A stretch of 64,000 nt of DNA, taken from contig JAKLPS010000025.1 in the NCBI GenBank assembly GCA_022013695.1, positions 34,440 through 98,439 on the forward strand. Reading direction: 5' to 3'. Positions 17,569 to 26,543 of this stretch are shown here, in pieces. Every line of letters starts with the position of its first letter. The stretch's first letter is position 1. Position numbers and translations under genes: made by a program. The stretch comes from Weeksellaceae bacterium (GTDB taxonomy: Bacteria > Bacteroidota > Bacteroidia > Flavobacteriales > Weeksellaceae). The notes under the pieces were generated by a model. The model had not been told where the DNA came from. It ran no database searches and was given only the letters and a program-made list of their open reading frames with translations.

Positions 17569-18966
17569 ATGTCAGGACATTACGAAGCTCCGATAAGGGA
17601 ACCTTTAATTATTGGTCACAAGACTTATCACGATATCTCAGAGGATATCGCAAGACCTATCGAAGAACGCGCAGGAAAATTATGGTGGGCAGCATTGTAT
17701 GCCGCTTTAGTCCTGTTTGTTTACGGATTTGGTTGTATTGCATACACCATTGGAACCGGGATTGGTGCTTGGGGACTAAACCGAACAATCAACTGGGGTT
17801 GGGATATTACCAATTTTGTTTGGTGGGTAGGTATCGGTCACGCAGGAACTTTAATTTCTGCAGTATTATTATTATTTAGACAAAGATGGAGAATGTCCGT
17901 CAACCGTTCGGCAGAGGCGATGACCATTTTCGCTGTCGTGCAGGCCGCTCTTTTTCCCGTCATTCACATGGGTAGAGTTTGGGTTGGATATTGGGTTTTC
18001 CCTTTGCCAAACCAGTTTGGTTCTCTGTGGGTCAACTTCAACTCACCACTCCTTTGGGATGTGTTTGCGATTTCTACTTATTTCTCCGTATCAGTCGTAT
18101 TCTGGTTTATGGGATTGATTCCTGACTTTGCGATGATTAGAGACCGGGCTAAAACACCTTTCAATAAAAAAATATATACCATTCTGGCATTCGGCTGGGG
18201 CGGGAAAGCGAAACACTGGCAAAGATTCGAAGAACTATCTTTGGTACTTGCAGGCTTGGCAACACCTCTTGTATTTTCTGTACATACGACCGTATCCTTT
18301 GACTTTGCAACCTCCGTCATCAAGGGTTGGCACTCAACAATCTATCCGCCTTATTTCGTGGCCGGCGCTATTTTCTCCGGATTTGCAATGGTGCAGACCC
18401 TATTGCTTGTAACGAGAAAAGTCTGCCATTTAGAAGATTACATCACGAGGTATCATATAGAAATTATGAACATCGTTATCATTGTAACTGGTGGAATGGT
18501 GACTGTGGCCTATGCTACCGAGTATTTCATAGGTTGGTATTCCGGATCAAGATTCGAAGATTTTACTTATTTATCTCCAGGAGCTGCAACAGGACCTTAT
18601 TGGTGGGCTTTCTGGGCATTAATTATTTGCAACTTGGTGATCCCGGCAACATTCTGGTTCAAAAAGGTAAGAACCAATATATTCTGGACATTTGTTATCG
18701 CTCTGATCATTAACATCGGAATGTGGTTTGAGCGTTTCGATATCATCGTCATCAACTTGTCTAGAGATTATTTACCATCTTCTTGGACGATGTTTAAACC
18801 CACAATTATAGACGTTGGCGTTTATCTTGGAACGATTGGATTCTTCTCTACACTGTTTTTGTTATATGCAAGAACCTTCCCGGTAATTGCGCAAGCAGAG
18901 TTGAAGACTATTTTGAAAATTTCTGGTGAAACTTATAAAGCAAAAGAAGGAGATGAGCACCACTAA
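17569..18966 (+). CDS. actC: Alternative complex III membrane subunit ActC (NrfD/PsrC-like)
   Basis: 465 aa with about ten TM helices in the NrfD/PsrC pattern. Signature stretches are ALVLFVYGFGCIAYTIGTG, GWDITNFVWWVGIGHAGT and SVHTTVSFDFATSVIKGWHS. NrfD-like subunits carry the quinol site and possibly an ion path. It is paired with ActB as in polysulfide reductase-type modules, and the C-terminal tail is soluble. It overlaps actD by 14 bp. Confidence 0.94.
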   Translation: MSGHYEAPIREPLIIGHKTYHDISEDIARPIEERAGKLWWAALYAALVLFVYGFGCIAYTIGTGIGAWGLNRTINWGWDITNFVWWVGIGHAGTLISAVLLLFRQRWRMSVNRSAEAMTIFAVVQAALFPVIHMGRVWVGYWVFPLPNQFGSLWVNFNSPLLWDVFAISTYFSVSVVFWFMGLIPDFAMIRDRAKTPFNKKIYTILAFGWGGKAKHWQRFEELSLVLAGLATPLVFSVHTTVSFDFATSVIKGWHSTIYPPYFVAGAIFSGFAMVQTLLLVTRKVCHLEDYITRYHIEIMNIVIIVTGGMVTVAYATEYFIGWYSGSRFEDFTYLSPGAATGPYWWAFWALIICNLVIPATFWFKKVRTNIFWTFVIALIINIGMWFERFDIIVINLSRDYLPSSWTMFKPTIIDVGVYLGTIGFFSTLFLLYARTFPVIAQAELKTILKISGETYKAKEGDEHH

Positions 18967-19474
18967 AATTATATACGGACTTTACGGCGACGATGATGAT
19001 TTGTTGCACGGCGTCAAAGCCTTTAGAGACAAAGGAATCAGCATAAATGAAGTTTATACACCTTTTCCTGTTCACGGATTAGATACCGCTTTGGGTTTGA
19101 AGAAAACCCGAATTTCGGATGCCGCATTTATCTATGCGTGCTACGGCGTTGCCCTGGGGATTACTTTGACCGCGTGGATTATGAATCACGACTGGCCTCA
19201 GAATATCGGTGGTAAACCATCATTTGACTGGGCTCACAATATGCCGGCATTCTTAGATCCAATATTTGAATTAATGGTTTTTTGCTCTGCCCACTTGATG
19301 TCGCTTACATTCCTTGCAAGAAACAAAATGTATCCTGGCGCGAAACCTCAAAATCCGGATCCAAGAACGACGGATGACAAATTTATGATGGAGTTCATCT
19401 CTGACGATGTCGAAACAATCAAACAACTGTTGATCGATACAGGTGTTGAAGAAATAACAGTTAAAGATGCTTAA
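18953..19474 (+). CDS. actD: Alternative complex III subunit ActD (DUF3341)
   Basis: 173 aa from ATG 18953. An in-frame start 27 bp upstream exists, but the ATG here follows AGAAGGAG closely and gives the usual DUF3341 start (STTKIIYGLYGDDDDLL). The cytoplasmic N-terminal domain (HGLDTALGL) is followed by two TM helices (AAFIYACYGVALGITLTAWI and LDPIFELMVFCSAHLMSLTF). ActD is a small peripheral and membrane subunit that helps hold the complex together. It overlaps actC by 14 bp and actE by 8 bp. Confidence 0.92.
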   Translation: MSTTKIIYGLYGDDDDLLHGVKAFRDKGISINEVYTPFPVHGLDTALGLKKTRISDAAFIYACYGVALGITLTAWIMNHDWPQNIGGKPSFDWAHNMPAFLDPIFELMVFCSAHLMSLTFLARNKMYPGAKPQNPDPRTTDDKFMMEFISDDVETIKQLLIDTGVEEITVKDA

Positions 19475-20201
19475 GATGAAGAATAATATTTTAAAAATTA
19501 CGGCAATCTTTGGTTTAACTACTGTTTTACTAAATTCTTGCGGTGGTCCAAAAGATAATCCACCTTTGGTATATTTCCCAGATATGTATTTCCCAGTAGC
19601 TTATGATCCTCTGATGAAAGCGAAAGATGCTTATTCTGACCACGAAAATGAAATACCCGCTTTTGCTGCCAGAAATGGAGAAACAGGGCTGTCTCCCGTC
19701 GAAGGAAGTGTTTCGCAAAACAAAGACGGAATCGTAAGTGAAGAGACTCTTCCTAAAAATGTAGATGAATATAATGCAGGATACGACGCATCAAAATTGG
19801 TAAAAGCCGCTCCTCTGAAACCAGAAAATCTTGAAAAGGATATGGCGAGAGGAAAAGTCCTCTTTGATCACACTTGTTCCGCTTGTCACGGCACTGGTGG
19901 CGACGGACAAGGGCCAATCGTTAAAAGCGGCGCGTACTCTGGCGTTCCCGTCTACGCAGATAGAGACATCACCATTGGATCCATTCACTATGTTTTGACA
20001 AATGGTAGAAATGCGATGGGATCTTACGCAGGACAGTTAAACGTTGGGGATCGATGGCGAGTGGCTTTATACGTTTATAACACCTTCAAAGCACCAAGTC
20101 TTGCCAAGTCTGCTGCACCCGCCGCTCCCGCAACGGCAACTCCGACAGATAAAACTTCTACTGCAGCAGCTGCACCAGAAGCCAAAACCAATGCTAAATA
20201 A
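19467..20201 (+). CDS. actE: Alternative complex III monoheme cytochrome c ActE
   Basis: 244 aa. It is a lipoprotein (LLNSCGGP lipobox), so membrane-anchored in the periplasm. One heme site, CSACHGTGGDGQGP, at about residue 138 has a probable axial Met in GRNAMGSYAGQL. An Ala/Pro-rich tail ends the protein. It passes electrons to cytochrome oxidase or a soluble carrier. The start overlaps actD; the second Met (MKNN) is an equally possible start. actF follows 12 bp downstream. Confidence 0.92.
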   Translation: MLKMKNNILKITAIFGLTTVLLNSCGGPKDNPPLVYFPDMYFPVAYDPLMKAKDAYSDHENEIPAFAARNGETGLSPVEGSVSQNKDGIVSEETLPKNVDEYNAGYDASKLVKAAPLKPENLEKDMARGKVLFDHTCSACHGTGGDGQGPIVKSGAYSGVPVYADRDITIGSIHYVLTNGRNAMGSYAGQLNVGDRWRVALYVYNTFKAPSLAKSAAPAAPATATPTDKTSTAAAAPEAKTNAK

Positions 20202-20213
20202 AAAAAGAAAAAA

Positions 20214-21551
20214 ATGTATAGTTTTTCACCAAAATTAAAATTGTATTCTATCATACTCATCGTTGTAGGAGTTGTTTTATTCGGTATTGGTTATGCTCTT
20301 AACCACGGATTGGACGATGCTGCGATTTCTCATTGGATGGAGTCTGTTCATTCAAAAGGTCACGATATGCCCTCCAACTCGAGCGAATTAGTCGGTCCGC
20401 AGGATCACGAAGCCCATTTGGAGCACGCGAAACTGCAAGTTCATAATCAACCGCTGGCAGCCGTCCATACATTTGCAGTATTCTTTTTTGCAATCAGCTG
20501 TTGTGCGCTGTTCTTTTACAGCATCCAGCACGCCGCTCATGCCGGTTGGTCTATTATAGTCACCCGTGTGATGGAGGCAGTGGCTTCATTCATTCCTTAT
20601 GGAGGAGTACTCCTGATTATCTTAACAGTTTTGAACATCACCCATCACGGGCATCTATTCCATTGGATGGATCCTAATCTTACCGATCCTAATTCTCCCC
20701 AATTTGATATTATTTTGTACGAGAAAGCACAGCGGTTTCTTAATACGCCATTTTATTTAGTCAGAACTTTGATCTATACTTTTGGAGCCTCATTCTTTGT
20801 TTGGAAATTAAAAAACTTGTCAAAAAAAGTAGATGAGAATAAAGGTGACAGAAAAATCTATGCGCGTCTCTACAGTTGGAGCGTCGGTTACATCGCCTTC
20901 TTTGGGTTTGCATCGGCAGCCTGGGCTTGGGATTGGTTGATGTCTATTGATCCTCACTGGTACTCAACACTTTACATTTGGTACTCTATGGTGAGCTGCT
21001 TGTCAACTGCTGTTGCGTGCATCATTTTGGTAAGCGTTTATATTAAGAAAAAGGGTGTTTATCCTCAATTTAATAATAATCACCTTCACGATTTGGCGAA
21101 GTTCTTGTTCGCAACCAGTATGTTGTGGAGCTACCTTTGGTTCTGCCAATTTATGTTATATTGGTATGCCAACGTACCAGAAGAGATCAACTATTTCTTT
21201 GGCAGATTTGAGTACTATCGTCCGACTTTTCTACCGATGTTGATTATCAATTTCCTAGTGCCACTATTGGTTTTGGTAAGCAGCAGCATCAAGAGAAATT
21301 ACAAAGTAGTCACTTTTATGGCATGCCTTGTCATTTTTGGGCACGCTGTAGATTATTTTAATATGGTAATGCCGGGAACTGTAGGACCTTATTGGGTCAA
21401 TACTTCCATGCTATTGCTCGTTTTAGGCGCTTTCCTTTTCATTGCTGGTATTTTTGTTTTTGCGGTAATGACGGCTCTTTCGAAACTAAAACTGATGCCA
21501 ACAGGCAATCCATTCTTCCACGAGTCGGAGATCTACGAATATCCTTTCTAA
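20214..21551 (+). CDS. actF: Alternative complex III membrane subunit ActF
   Basis: 445 aa with about ten TM helices, a second NrfD-like subunit. It begins with a TM helix (LYSIILIVVGVVLFGIGYAL), has a His-rich periplasmic loop (HDMPSNSSELVGPQDHEAHLEHAK), and later the SAAWAWDWLMSIDPHWYSTL stretch typical of the family. It resembles ActC but usually lacks its full quinol site. It is the last act gene. A strong terminator follows, so no oxidase genes are cotranscribed here. Confidence 0.93.
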   Translation: MYSFSPKLKLYSIILIVVGVVLFGIGYALNHGLDDAAISHWMESVHSKGHDMPSNSSELVGPQDHEAHLEHAKLQVHNQPLAAVHTFAVFFFAISCCALFFYSIQHAAHAGWSIIVTRVMEAVASFIPYGGVLLIILTVLNITHHGHLFHWMDPNLTDPNSPQFDIILYEKAQRFLNTPFYLVRTLIYTFGASFFVWKLKNLSKKVDENKGDRKIYARLYSWSVGYIAFFGFASAAWAWDWLMSIDPHWYSTLYIWYSMVSCLSTAVACIILVSVYIKKKGVYPQFNNNHLHDLAKFLFATSMLWSYLWFCQFMLYWYANVPEEINYFFGRFEYYRPTFLPMLIINFLVPLLVLVSSSIKRNYKVVTFMACLVIFGHAVDYFNMVMPGTVGPYWVNTSMLLLVLGAFLFIAGIFVFAVMTALSKLKLMPTGNPFFHESEIYEYPF

Positions 21552-21575
21552 GTAAATTTGGAACCGAAATTATAA

Positions 21576-21606
21576 AAACCCAGCAGAAATGTTGGGTTTT
21601 TTTATT
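21576..21606 (+). terminator. Terminator of the act operon
   Basis: Stem AAACCCA/TGGGTTT around a 10-base centre is followed by seven or more T. Confidence 0.85.
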
Positions 21607-21634
21607 AATTTTAATCAAATAAAAACAAAAACAA

Positions 21635-22330
21635 ATGATCCACAAACTTCCGATCGAAAATATTTTATTCCTCGATATCGAAACTGTTCCACAGATTGAC
21701 AGTTGGCATAACCTCCATCCCACCACACAATACCTTTGGGACAAGAAAACCAAACTTCAGAGAAAAGATGAAGTAGAAGCTTCCGATTTCTACGAACAGC
21801 GGGCAGGAATCATGGCAGAATTTGGAATGATTATCTGCATATCAATCGGAATGATGGATAATAATTCCGGAAGGCTGAAGATCAAAACATTCTCAGGAGA
21901 GGAGAAGGGTTTATTAATTTCATTTTGTGAATTATTCAACAGTCCTAGGATGAATAATGTGATTCTTTGTGCTCACAACGGCAAAGAATTTGATTTTCCT
22001 TATATTGCTAGACGGCTTTTGGTTCACGGCATTCAGCCGCCACTACCTTTTCAAATGTTCGGAAAGAAACCGTGGGAAATTCCCCATATCGACACGATGG
22101 AACTCTGGAAATTCGGAGATTGGAAGAGTTATGTCTCTTTGGAACTTTTAGCTCACATCTTTGGAATTCCAACGCCGAAAGACGATATAGAGGGAAGCAT
22201 GGTTGCCGATATATACTACAAAGACGGCGATATAGATAGAATCATTCACTATTGTGAGAAAGATGTCCTAACTTTGGCCAATATTTTCCGGCGAATGCGA
22301 CAGGAAGATCTCTTAAAAAGATTAGAATAA
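21635..22330 (+). CDS. PolB-like 3'-5' exonuclease (DEDDy type)
   Basis: 231 aa, a stand-alone exonuclease domain. Exo I is FLDIETVPQ (Asp and Glu), Exo II is AHNGKEFDFPYIARR (Asp), and Exo III is HYCEKDVLTL with the Tyr and Asp of the DEDDy class. The fold resembles the proofreading domain of family B polymerases. It probably trims DNA 3' ends in repair; the substrate is not known. The next gene starts 1 bp after the stop, so the two are translated together. Confidence 0.9.
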   Translation: MIHKLPIENILFLDIETVPQIDSWHNLHPTTQYLWDKKTKLQRKDEVEASDFYEQRAGIMAEFGMIICISIGMMDNNSGRLKIKTFSGEEKGLLISFCELFNSPRMNNVILCAHNGKEFDFPYIARRLLVHGIQPPLPFQMFGKKPWEIPHIDTMELWKFGDWKSYVSLELLAHIFGIPTPKDDIEGSMVADIYYKDGDIDRIIHYCEKDVLTLANIFRRMRQEDLLKRLE

Positions 22331-22331
22331 A

Positions 22332-22658
22332 ATGAAACTGACAGACGATCAAATTGCTGATATCGGCGAAGAAATCATCAAAGAACTGAAAACCGTTTTC
22401 GACCCAGAAATCCCAGTTGACATTTATGAATTGGGATTGGTTTACGATGTTCAGATTTCCGATGATGCCGATGTTCTTGTAACGATGACACTTACCTCGC
22501 CCAATTGCCCCGTTGCAGAAACCTTACCAGTGGAAGTGGAGGACAAAGTGCGCAGTGTCGAAGGCGTTAAATCTGCCAAAATAGACCTCACTTTTGAGCC
22601 CACTTGGACCAAAGATATGATGAGTGAAGAAGCCAGATTTGAGTTGGGAATGTTATAA
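22332..22658 (+). CDS. SufT/MIP18-family Fe-S assembly factor (DUF59)
   Basis: 108 aa, full length for the family. Key motifs are FDPEIPVDIYELGLVYDV and TLTSPNCPVAE, with the conserved Cys at residue 59. SufT-type proteins help mature Fe-S enzymes. The PaaD-like relatives act on oxygenases, but no paa genes are nearby. It follows the exonuclease gene with a 1-bp gap. Confidence 0.9.
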   Translation: MKLTDDQIADIGEEIIKELKTVFDPEIPVDIYELGLVYDVQISDDADVLVTMTLTSPNCPVAETLPVEVEDKVRSVEGVKSAKIDLTFEPTWTKDMMSEEARFELGML

Positions 22659-22688
22659 AATCAGATGTTAGGGCGAAAACCTTTTCAA

Positions 22689-23093
22689 CTAATTTAAATA
22701 TTCGAACAATAATATTTTCTTAACATCAGGATGCAAACTGAGATAGACAGCGCTGTTTTTCACAGTATCCTCAATGAATTCCTTCTCTTCCAACGAGTAC
22801 GAAAAAGGAAATTTGAAAACACAAAAAATCTCGCCAATCCTCCTCGGTTCAAAGTACATCGTTTTTTTTAGATCACAGGTTGCGCCCGTGATATTCACAT
22901 TTCTGTCTTTTCCAAAAAGTACTAGAGCCGCAAAGGCACTTTGGGCCAAAGCCGTTGCAAAAATGTCGGTAGGAGAAAAATGGTCTCTTACCATAAAGTT
23001 ATTAGAAGGAACGTAAGTTGTAAAAACGTCCGCAGACGCTTCGTGCACAGATTCAATCTTGAAATCGCCTAAATAAGTTGTTTTTGAGGTCAT
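22689..23093 (-). CDS. OsmC-like protein lacking both family cysteines
   Basis: 134 aa. The fold signature is clear: SPTDIFATALAQSAFAALVLFG in the first helix region and YLSLHPDVKK near the end. OsmC/Ohr peroxidases use two Cys, one in the central helix and one before the SLHP motif. Here Ala-Gln-Ser and Ser114 stand at those places. The two remaining Cys (73 and 91) are elsewhere. The protein may therefore have lost thiol-peroxidase activity. It is convergent with the SufT-like gene, and only 30 bp separate the stops. Confidence 0.8.
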   Translation of the reverse strand: MTSKTTYLGDFKIESVHEASADVFTTYVPSNNFMVRDHFSPTDIFATALAQSAFAALVLFGKDRNVNITGATCDLKKTMYFEPRRIGEIFCVFKFPFSYSLEEKEFIEDTVKNSAVYLSLHPDVKKILLFEYLN

Positions 23094-23210
23094 AACGATG
23101 TGTTTTTAATTATTTTTTCTGTATTAAATTTACATCTTTTTTTCGAAAGTGGAAATTTGATGTATGAATATTTATTAAAATATGATTTTATTTCCCTTTG
23201 TGATGAAATT

Positions 23211-24059
23211 CTAAAAATGAAAAATATCTTTTGCCATATTATAGGCGCTTTCAAAATGAAGCAAATTCTGCCGGATATCCAATTTTTCGGATGACATAAA
23301 CGTAAAAACCTTCTCAGTCGGCATATTTCCAACCAAATCATCATTCGCCATTGGACAGCCTCCGATTCCTTTGATCGCACTGTCAAATCTTCTGCAGCCC
23401 TCGTCATAAGCGGCTTTCAGTTTGATGTAAGAATCTTCGTAACGGTTGTGAAAATGCGCTCCAAAATCGATAGTAGGATATTTGACAGGAATCTTATTGA
23501 ACAAAATCGAAATTTTTTCCACGTTGCCAACGCCAGTTGTGTCGGAAAGTAAAATATTTTTTATTCCAATTTCTTCAAAACGTTTTGCCCAGAAATCCAC
23601 ATCTTCCCATTTCCAGCTTTCGCCGTACGGATTTCCGAAAGCCATAGAAAAGTACAGATTCAGTTGCCGACTTTCAGATTTTGCTAATTCCCAGATTTTT
23701 ACCACTTCAGAAAATGCTTCCTCTCGGCTTTTGTTCGTATTTCTATGCTGAAAAGTCTCCGAAATCGAAAAAGGGAAGCCCAAAATATCAACCTGAGCGT
23801 GGCTTAGCGCTTTCTCTGCACCGCGAAGATTCGCAACAATCACAGAAAGTTTGGTATTAGAAAGCGATTTGTCAATTTCATCCAGCACAGTGCCCGAGTC
23901 CGCCATTTGAGGCATCGTTCGCGGGTTTACGAAGCTTCCGCAATCCAGCACATCAAAACCGACTTCCATTAATCTATTAATGTAGTCAATTTTCGTTTGC
24001 GTCGGGATCATCTCTCCCCAGCCTTGCATGGCGTCTCTAGGACATTCGGTTAAGAACAT
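23211..24059 (-). CDS. Hydroxymethylglutaryl-CoA lyase
   Basis: 282 aa. A DRE-TIM metallolyase: TECPRDAMQGW near the start gives the Arg-Asp metal/catalytic pair, DFGAHFHNRYEDS holds metal-binding His residues, and GIGGCPMANDDLVGNMPTE is the Cys-loop signature of HMG-CoA lyase. It cleaves HMG-CoA to acetoacetate and acetyl-CoA in leucine breakdown. No other leucine catabolic gene lies in the window. It is a single gene; the OsmC-like gene lies 117 bp downstream. Confidence 0.9.
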   Translation of the reverse strand: MFLTECPRDAMQGWGEMIPTQTKIDYINRLMEVGFDVLDCGSFVNPRTMPQMADSGTVLDEIDKSLSNTKLSVIVANLRGAEKALSHAQVDILGFPFSISETFQHRNTNKSREEAFSEVVKIWELAKSESRQLNLYFSMAFGNPYGESWKWEDVDFWAKRFEEIGIKNILLSDTTGVGNVEKISILFNKIPVKYPTIDFGAHFHNRYEDSYIKLKAAYDEGCRRFDSAIKGIGGCPMANDDLVGNMPTEKVFTFMSSEKLDIRQNLLHFESAYNMAKDIFHF

Positions 24060-24772
24060 TTATTTGTTTTTTTAATTTATTAGGGCAGCTTTCCCCGTAG
24101 TTTATGCTAAACTTGTTGAAGGGCTCCCAATTTTTTTGGCGCACGGCTTATAATTAATTAAATCTTTGACTATGCGAAAAAATTTCCACTCCTTTAGGTC
24201 TGTCAGAATAAAATATGATTGATAAAAATTAAATCTAGAAAAGAAAAAAGCACAGAATTAAACTTTCCTCTGGCTGACAAAAACCCAAGCCTTGTTTGGA
24301 ATTAAATGCTTTTCTTTCATTGAATTCAAATAGAACTTAGGTATTTTAAGCCCAATTTAAGACTTTGAATTGAACGAAAGTTTCTCTTTTTTTTTGTTTA
24401 ATTGATAAATTCAAAATTATGAAAAAAACTGCGAAATAATTTTTTTTGTCTATAAAAATAAAGTTGCGATGAAGATTTTACATAAAAAATGGACACAATA
24501 AAAATACAATGATATCATCCGACAGAATCTCTGCAGATTTGTTTAGATTTTTGCAAAATGATAGATATCTCCAAAAATGTAATTTGCAAAATCTGTGAGA
24601 AACCTGAAATTACAAATTTCTGTAAGCGAAGCGTCTTTCTGAACCTAAATACAGTCTATTTTCAAGAAAATCTTTGTGGTCTTTGTGTTCCCCTTTGCAA
24701 TCTTAAAATATCTAACTTCTAACCTCTATTATATAAAAGAATACTTATAAATTTGACTACCGAAAATTTTTA
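24060..24772. other. Gene-free stretch with degenerate repeat-like fragments
   Basis: 713 bp with no credible reading frame and no tRNA. It is AT-rich. Several segments look like worn dispersed repeats: TTATGCTAAACTTGTTGAAG near 24101, a TCTGCAGATTTG / CAAAATCTGTGAG pair near 24530-24597, and TCTTTGTGGTCTTTGTG near 24671, which recalls the inner arms of the element at 12148-12334. The promoter of the GH3-like gene is at its right end. Confidence 0.5.
24748..24755 (+). promoter_or_regulatory. -7 box of the GH3-like gene
   Basis: TAAATTTG matches TAnnTTTG; the ATG at 24776 is 21 bp downstream of the box. Confidence 0.55.
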
Positions 24773-24775
24773 TTG

Positions 24776-26275
24776 ATGCTGGATTTTATCAAGAAAAATA
24801 TTGCACTCATCTGGGCCAAAAAACATACCGCCAAAACAAAAGACTTCAAAAATAATGCGGTCAAGAATCAGGAAGAATTGTTGCTTTCCCTCATCAAAAC
24901 GGGCGAGAAAACCTTATTCGGAAGAGAACATCAATTCGAAAATATAAAAAATGTTGGGGATTTTCAAAGTCAAATCCCCATCGCAGATTACGAAGACCTG
25001 AAGCCTTACATCGAGAAAATCAAAAAAGGACAATCCAAAATCCTTTGGTCGGGGTTGCCCGAATATTTTGCAAAAACTTCCGGAACCACTTCTGGTGCCA
25101 AATATATTCCGATTTCCAAAGAAGCAATGCCTTACCAGATTGCGGCCGCTCAAAGTGCAATCTTTCATTACATCGCTCAAAAAAACAACGCCGATTTTGT
25201 AACCGGAAAAATGATTTTCCTGCAAGGTTCGCCCGAGTTGGAAGAAATCAACGGCATCAAAGTCGGGAGACTTTCCGGAATCGTAGCGCATCACATCCCC
25301 AATTATCTCCAAAAAAACCGACTGCCAAGCTGGGAAACCAATTGCATCGAGGATTGGGAAACCAAGATCGATATAATCGTAGAGGAAACCGAGAACGAAA
25401 ATATGACCCTGATTTCCGGGATTCCGCCCTGGCTAATAATGTATTTCGAGAAGTTGATTGACAAACACGGGAGAAAAATCACAGAGATTTTCCCGAACCT
25501 TCAACTCATAATTACCGGTGGCGTCAATTACGAACCCTATCGCGACAAGATGAACGAATTGCTGGGGAAACCGGTCGATATCATTCAGACTTTTCCGGCG
25601 TCGGAGGGTTTTTTTGCTTTTCAGGACGATTATACCAAAGAAGGATTGTTGCTGCTGACCAATCACGGGATTTTCTACGAATTTGTACCACTGGAGCAAT
25701 ATGGCAAACCCAATGCAGAAAGACTGACGCTGAAAAATGTGGAACTGAACAGAGATTATGCTTTGATTTTGACGACCAATTCTGGCCTTTGGGCTTATTC
25801 CATCGGCGATGTGGTGCGTTTTATTGATAAAAATCCTTACCGAATTCTGGTTTCCGGAAGAACGAAACATTACACTTCCGCGTTTGGCGAGCACGTGATT
25901 GCGTTTGAAGTGGAAGAAGCTTTGAAAGCGACTGTCGAGAAATGTCCTGCTCAGATTACGGAGTTCCATCTGGCTCCGCAAGTGAATCCGGCGGAAGGTT
26001 TGCCCTGCCACGAATGGTTCATCGAATTTGAAAAAGAACCTGATCATTTTGATAATTTTAAATCTGAATTGGATTTGCAATTGAGAAGGCGAAACACCTA
26101 TTACGACGATCTGATTTCCGGAAATATTCTTCGGCCGCTAATGATTACGAAATTGAAAAAAAATGCGTTTCAGGATTATGCAAAATCTGAAGGAAAATTA
26201 GGGGGACAAAATAAAATCCCGAGATTGGCAAATGATCGGAAGATTGGGGATTTTTTGTCGAAGTTTAAATTATAA
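24776..26275 (+). CDS. GH3-family acyl-adenylating enzyme
   Basis: 499 aa from ATG 24776 (a TTG one codon upstream is less likely). It belongs to the GH3 branch of the ANL superfamily: ATP-binding motif AKTSGTTSGAKYIPIS (about residues 95-110), ITGGVNYEPY and FPASEGFFAFQ in the middle, then the C-terminal SGRTKHYTSAFGEHV. Plant GH3 enzymes join amino acids to jasmonate or auxin. The bacterial substrates are unknown, so a role in amide conjugation is inference. It is monocistronic; the repeat copy A follows. Confidence 0.88.
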   Translation: MLDFIKKNIALIWAKKHTAKTKDFKNNAVKNQEELLLSLIKTGEKTLFGREHQFENIKNVGDFQSQIPIADYEDLKPYIEKIKKGQSKILWSGLPEYFAKTSGTTSGAKYIPISKEAMPYQIAAAQSAIFHYIAQKNNADFVTGKMIFLQGSPELEEINGIKVGRLSGIVAHHIPNYLQKNRLPSWETNCIEDWETKIDIIVEETENENMTLISGIPPWLIMYFEKLIDKHGRKITEIFPNLQLIITGGVNYEPYRDKMNELLGKPVDIIQTFPASEGFFAFQDDYTKEGLLLLTNHGIFYEFVPLEQYGKPNAERLTLKNVELNRDYALILTTNSGLWAYSIGDVVRFIDKNPYRILVSGRTKHYTSAFGEHVIAFEVEEALKATVEKCPAQITEFHLAPQVNPAEGLPCHEWFIEFEKEPDHFDNFKSELDLQLRRRNTYYDDLISGNILRPLMITKLKKNAFQDYAKSEGKLGGQNKIPRLANDRKIGDFLSKFKL

Positions 26276-26343
26276 CTGAAGAGAACTTCTGGAATGACCC
26301 AACTGGTTTTTTATCTTTTGCTGTTAATTTTTTGTATAAACCC

Positions 26344-26463
26344 ATAGCCCTGATAGCAGCGGCATCCTTTTTTGGCATTGCGGTGAAAACGTGGAAAAGA
26401 TGTTGAACGTGGATCGCAATGCCAAAAAAGATAGAGCGGATAGCAGGAAATAGCTCCTGAAAA
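26344..26463. repeat. Dispersed hairpin repeat, copy A
   Basis: About 120 bp. A perfect 15-bp inverted pair, TTTTTTGGCATTGCG (26368-26382) and CGCAATGCCAAAAAA (26415-26429), encloses a 32-bp loop. Conserved outer blocks are TAGCCCTGAT and CGGCATCC on the left, and GATAGAGCGGATAGCAGG and GCTCCTGA on the right. Copy B at 55566-55688 is the same unit in opposite orientation. No coding capacity. Confidence 0.75.
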
Positions 26464-26531
26464 ATACCCTTAAAAAAAATAAAATAGCGGATGGATTTTG
26501 AAAAATCAACAGATAATTACTCACTTTCCAC

Positions 26532-26539
26532 TACTTTTG
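26532..26539 (+). promoter_or_regulatory. -7 box directly before the MFS gene, possibly leaderless
   Basis: TACTTTTG followed by C matches TAnnTTTG. The ATG at 26544 lies only 4 bp after the box, where transcription itself would be expected to begin. Confidence 0.6.
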
Positions 26540-26543
26540 CAAG

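Noticed and set aside
24060..24772. tRNA or riboswitch in the long gap
   Set aside because: No T-arm-like GGTTCRA string with a matching acceptor stem and no recognisable riboswitch core was found by eye.
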